From NCBI GenBank assembly GCA_949948985.1, contig CATLIG010000002.1, positions 48,275 through 112,274 of the forward strand: 64,000 nucleotides of DNA, in the 5' to 3' direction. The stretch comes from an uncultured Clostridia bacterium (GTDB taxonomy: Bacteria > Bacillota > Clostridia > Lachnospirales > CAG-274). Below the pieces are notes generated by a model. That model saw nothing but the letters and a program-made list of their open reading frames with translations, ran no database searches and was not told the DNA's origin. Below are positions 63,521 through 64,000 of the stretch, piece by piece. Both the position numbers and the translations under genes were made by a program. Positions within the stretch are counted from its first letter, which is position 1. Every line of letters begins with the position of its first letter.

Positions 63521-63609
63521 GCCTCTGTAATACCATCTGAAAGCTATTTTCATATCGTACCTTGCTTGATTTTTTGTTAGTCGTCATCACTTAAATTTCC
63601 TAACAGGTA
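63521..63609. repeat. Family D fragment
   Basis: GCCTCTGTAATACCATCTGA to TACCTTGCTTGATTTTTTG and ATTTCCTAACAGG follows the order of the 50219 copy (CTCTGTAACATCG, ACTTTGCCTGATTTTTTTG, GTTACCGAACAG). The interior is partly lost. Confidence 0.4.
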
Positions 63610-63786
63610 TGATATTTTACTCTGAAAATTTTATGAATTGCTATAGTTTGTAAATTTTATATTTTTTTTATGAAGTTATATGTCAAAAAAATAAATTTTT
63701 ATTGTATTTTTTGGAATTGAGATTGATTATTTTTATATTTTGACATAAATTGAAAAATCTTTTTTTGGAAAATATTATTAATTTTA

Positions 63787-63815
63787 TTGACATAAAGCAA
63801 ATTTTGTGGTAGCTT
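63787..63815 (+). promoter_or_regulatory. Likely promoter of the cold-shock gene
   Basis: TTGACA followed after 17 bases by TAGCTT, a poor -10 box. The expected leader of about 40 bases contains AGGAGG before the ATG. Confidence 0.45.
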
Positions 63816-63861
63816 AAAAGAGTAACATTTATCTTTTTTATTTTTTAGGAGGATTTTTTTC

Positions 63862-64000
63862 ATGAAAAAAGGTACAGTAAAATGGTTTAACGCAGAAAAA
63901 GGTTTTGGATTTATTTCAGTTGAAGGTGAAGATGATGTATTTGTACATTTCTCAGCTATCAATTCTGAAGGATACAAGACTCTTGAAGAAGGACAGCAGG
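63862..64000 (+). CDS. Cold-shock protein (Csp family), 3' end outside window
   Basis: The first 46 codons of a small nucleic-acid chaperone with the cold-shock domain: [19 protein letters not shown] carries RNP1 (KGFGFI) and VFVHFSAI carries RNP2. The reading frame is open to the window edge, and about 20 more residues would complete a typical protein of 65-70. AGGAGG is correctly spaced before the ATG. Confidence 0.95.
   Translation, partial: MKKGTVKWFNAEKGFGFISVEGEDDVFVHFSAINSEGYKTLEEGQQ

Overview
The window is a chromosomal stretch from a low-GC, anaerobic-type Firmicute, most likely a fibre-degrading member of the Clostridia. Grounds: strong AGGAGG-type ribosome binding sites with frequent TTG/GTG starts, TTGACA-17-TATAAT promoters, a MecA adaptor, zinc-type ribosomal proteins L28 and L31, and a secreted GH5 enzyme ending in a type-I-like dockerin. 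Genus and species cannot be read from the sequence. No rRNA, tRNA, CRISPR array, prophage or intact transposase was seen.

Layout. 1-9.6 kb: housekeeping genes (nadD-yqeK fusion, AAG-type DNA glycosylase, coaBC-ispE, an iron-sulfur-flavoprotein-like reductase, lysS, greA, aminopeptidase P). 9.6-18 kb: DUF2161 nuclease-like gene overlapping map, then a minus-strand block with an esterase, dusB, birA, hslO, a methyltransferase and a YdcF-like protein. 18.3-21.7 kb: transketolase, HD hydrolase, rpmB. 22-36.3 kb: carbohydrate region. It holds a LacI regulator broken by a one-base deletion in an A run, two tandem secreted GH95 glycosidases, a chemoreceptor with a stack of HAMP-like repeats, an orphan YtfQ-like sugar-binding lipoprotein and a modular CE12-type (rhamnogalacturonan) acetylesterase. 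36.7-41.7 kb: tetR-hlyD-RND efflux operon. 41.8-49.8 kb: pgi, the dockerin GH5 enzyme, rho and a copper-amine-oxidase-N-like secreted protein. 50-55.8 kb: c-di-GMP genes (GGDEF-EAL and HD-GYP) around plsC. 56.5-64 kb: an unknown tail-anchored low-complexity protein, mecA, rpmE, a pantothenate operon (DUF2520-panB-panC-panD) and the start of a cold-shock gene.

How it fits together. The 22-36 kb region looks like a pectin or hemicellulose side-chain module: GH95 enzymes and an acetylesterase act outside the cell, GAAACGTTTC operators mark LacI control, and the binding lipoprotein and chemoreceptor may provide sugar taxis. The pan operon and coaBC cover parts of the pantothenate-to-CoA route, with the DUF2520 protein a candidate ketopantoate reductase.

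The most unusual non-genic content is a dense population of short palindromic repeats between the genes, in at least four families (called A-D here). Family A has 16-bp terminal inverted repeats starting TATAGTCAATCAACTT and occurs as about 164-bp full copies, 42-80-bp internally deleted copies and solo ends. Families B, C and D are further AT-rich palindromes. Some abut or overlap coding ends: a family A end supplies the ispE stop codon, and a family B arm encodes the C-terminus of NadD-YqeK.
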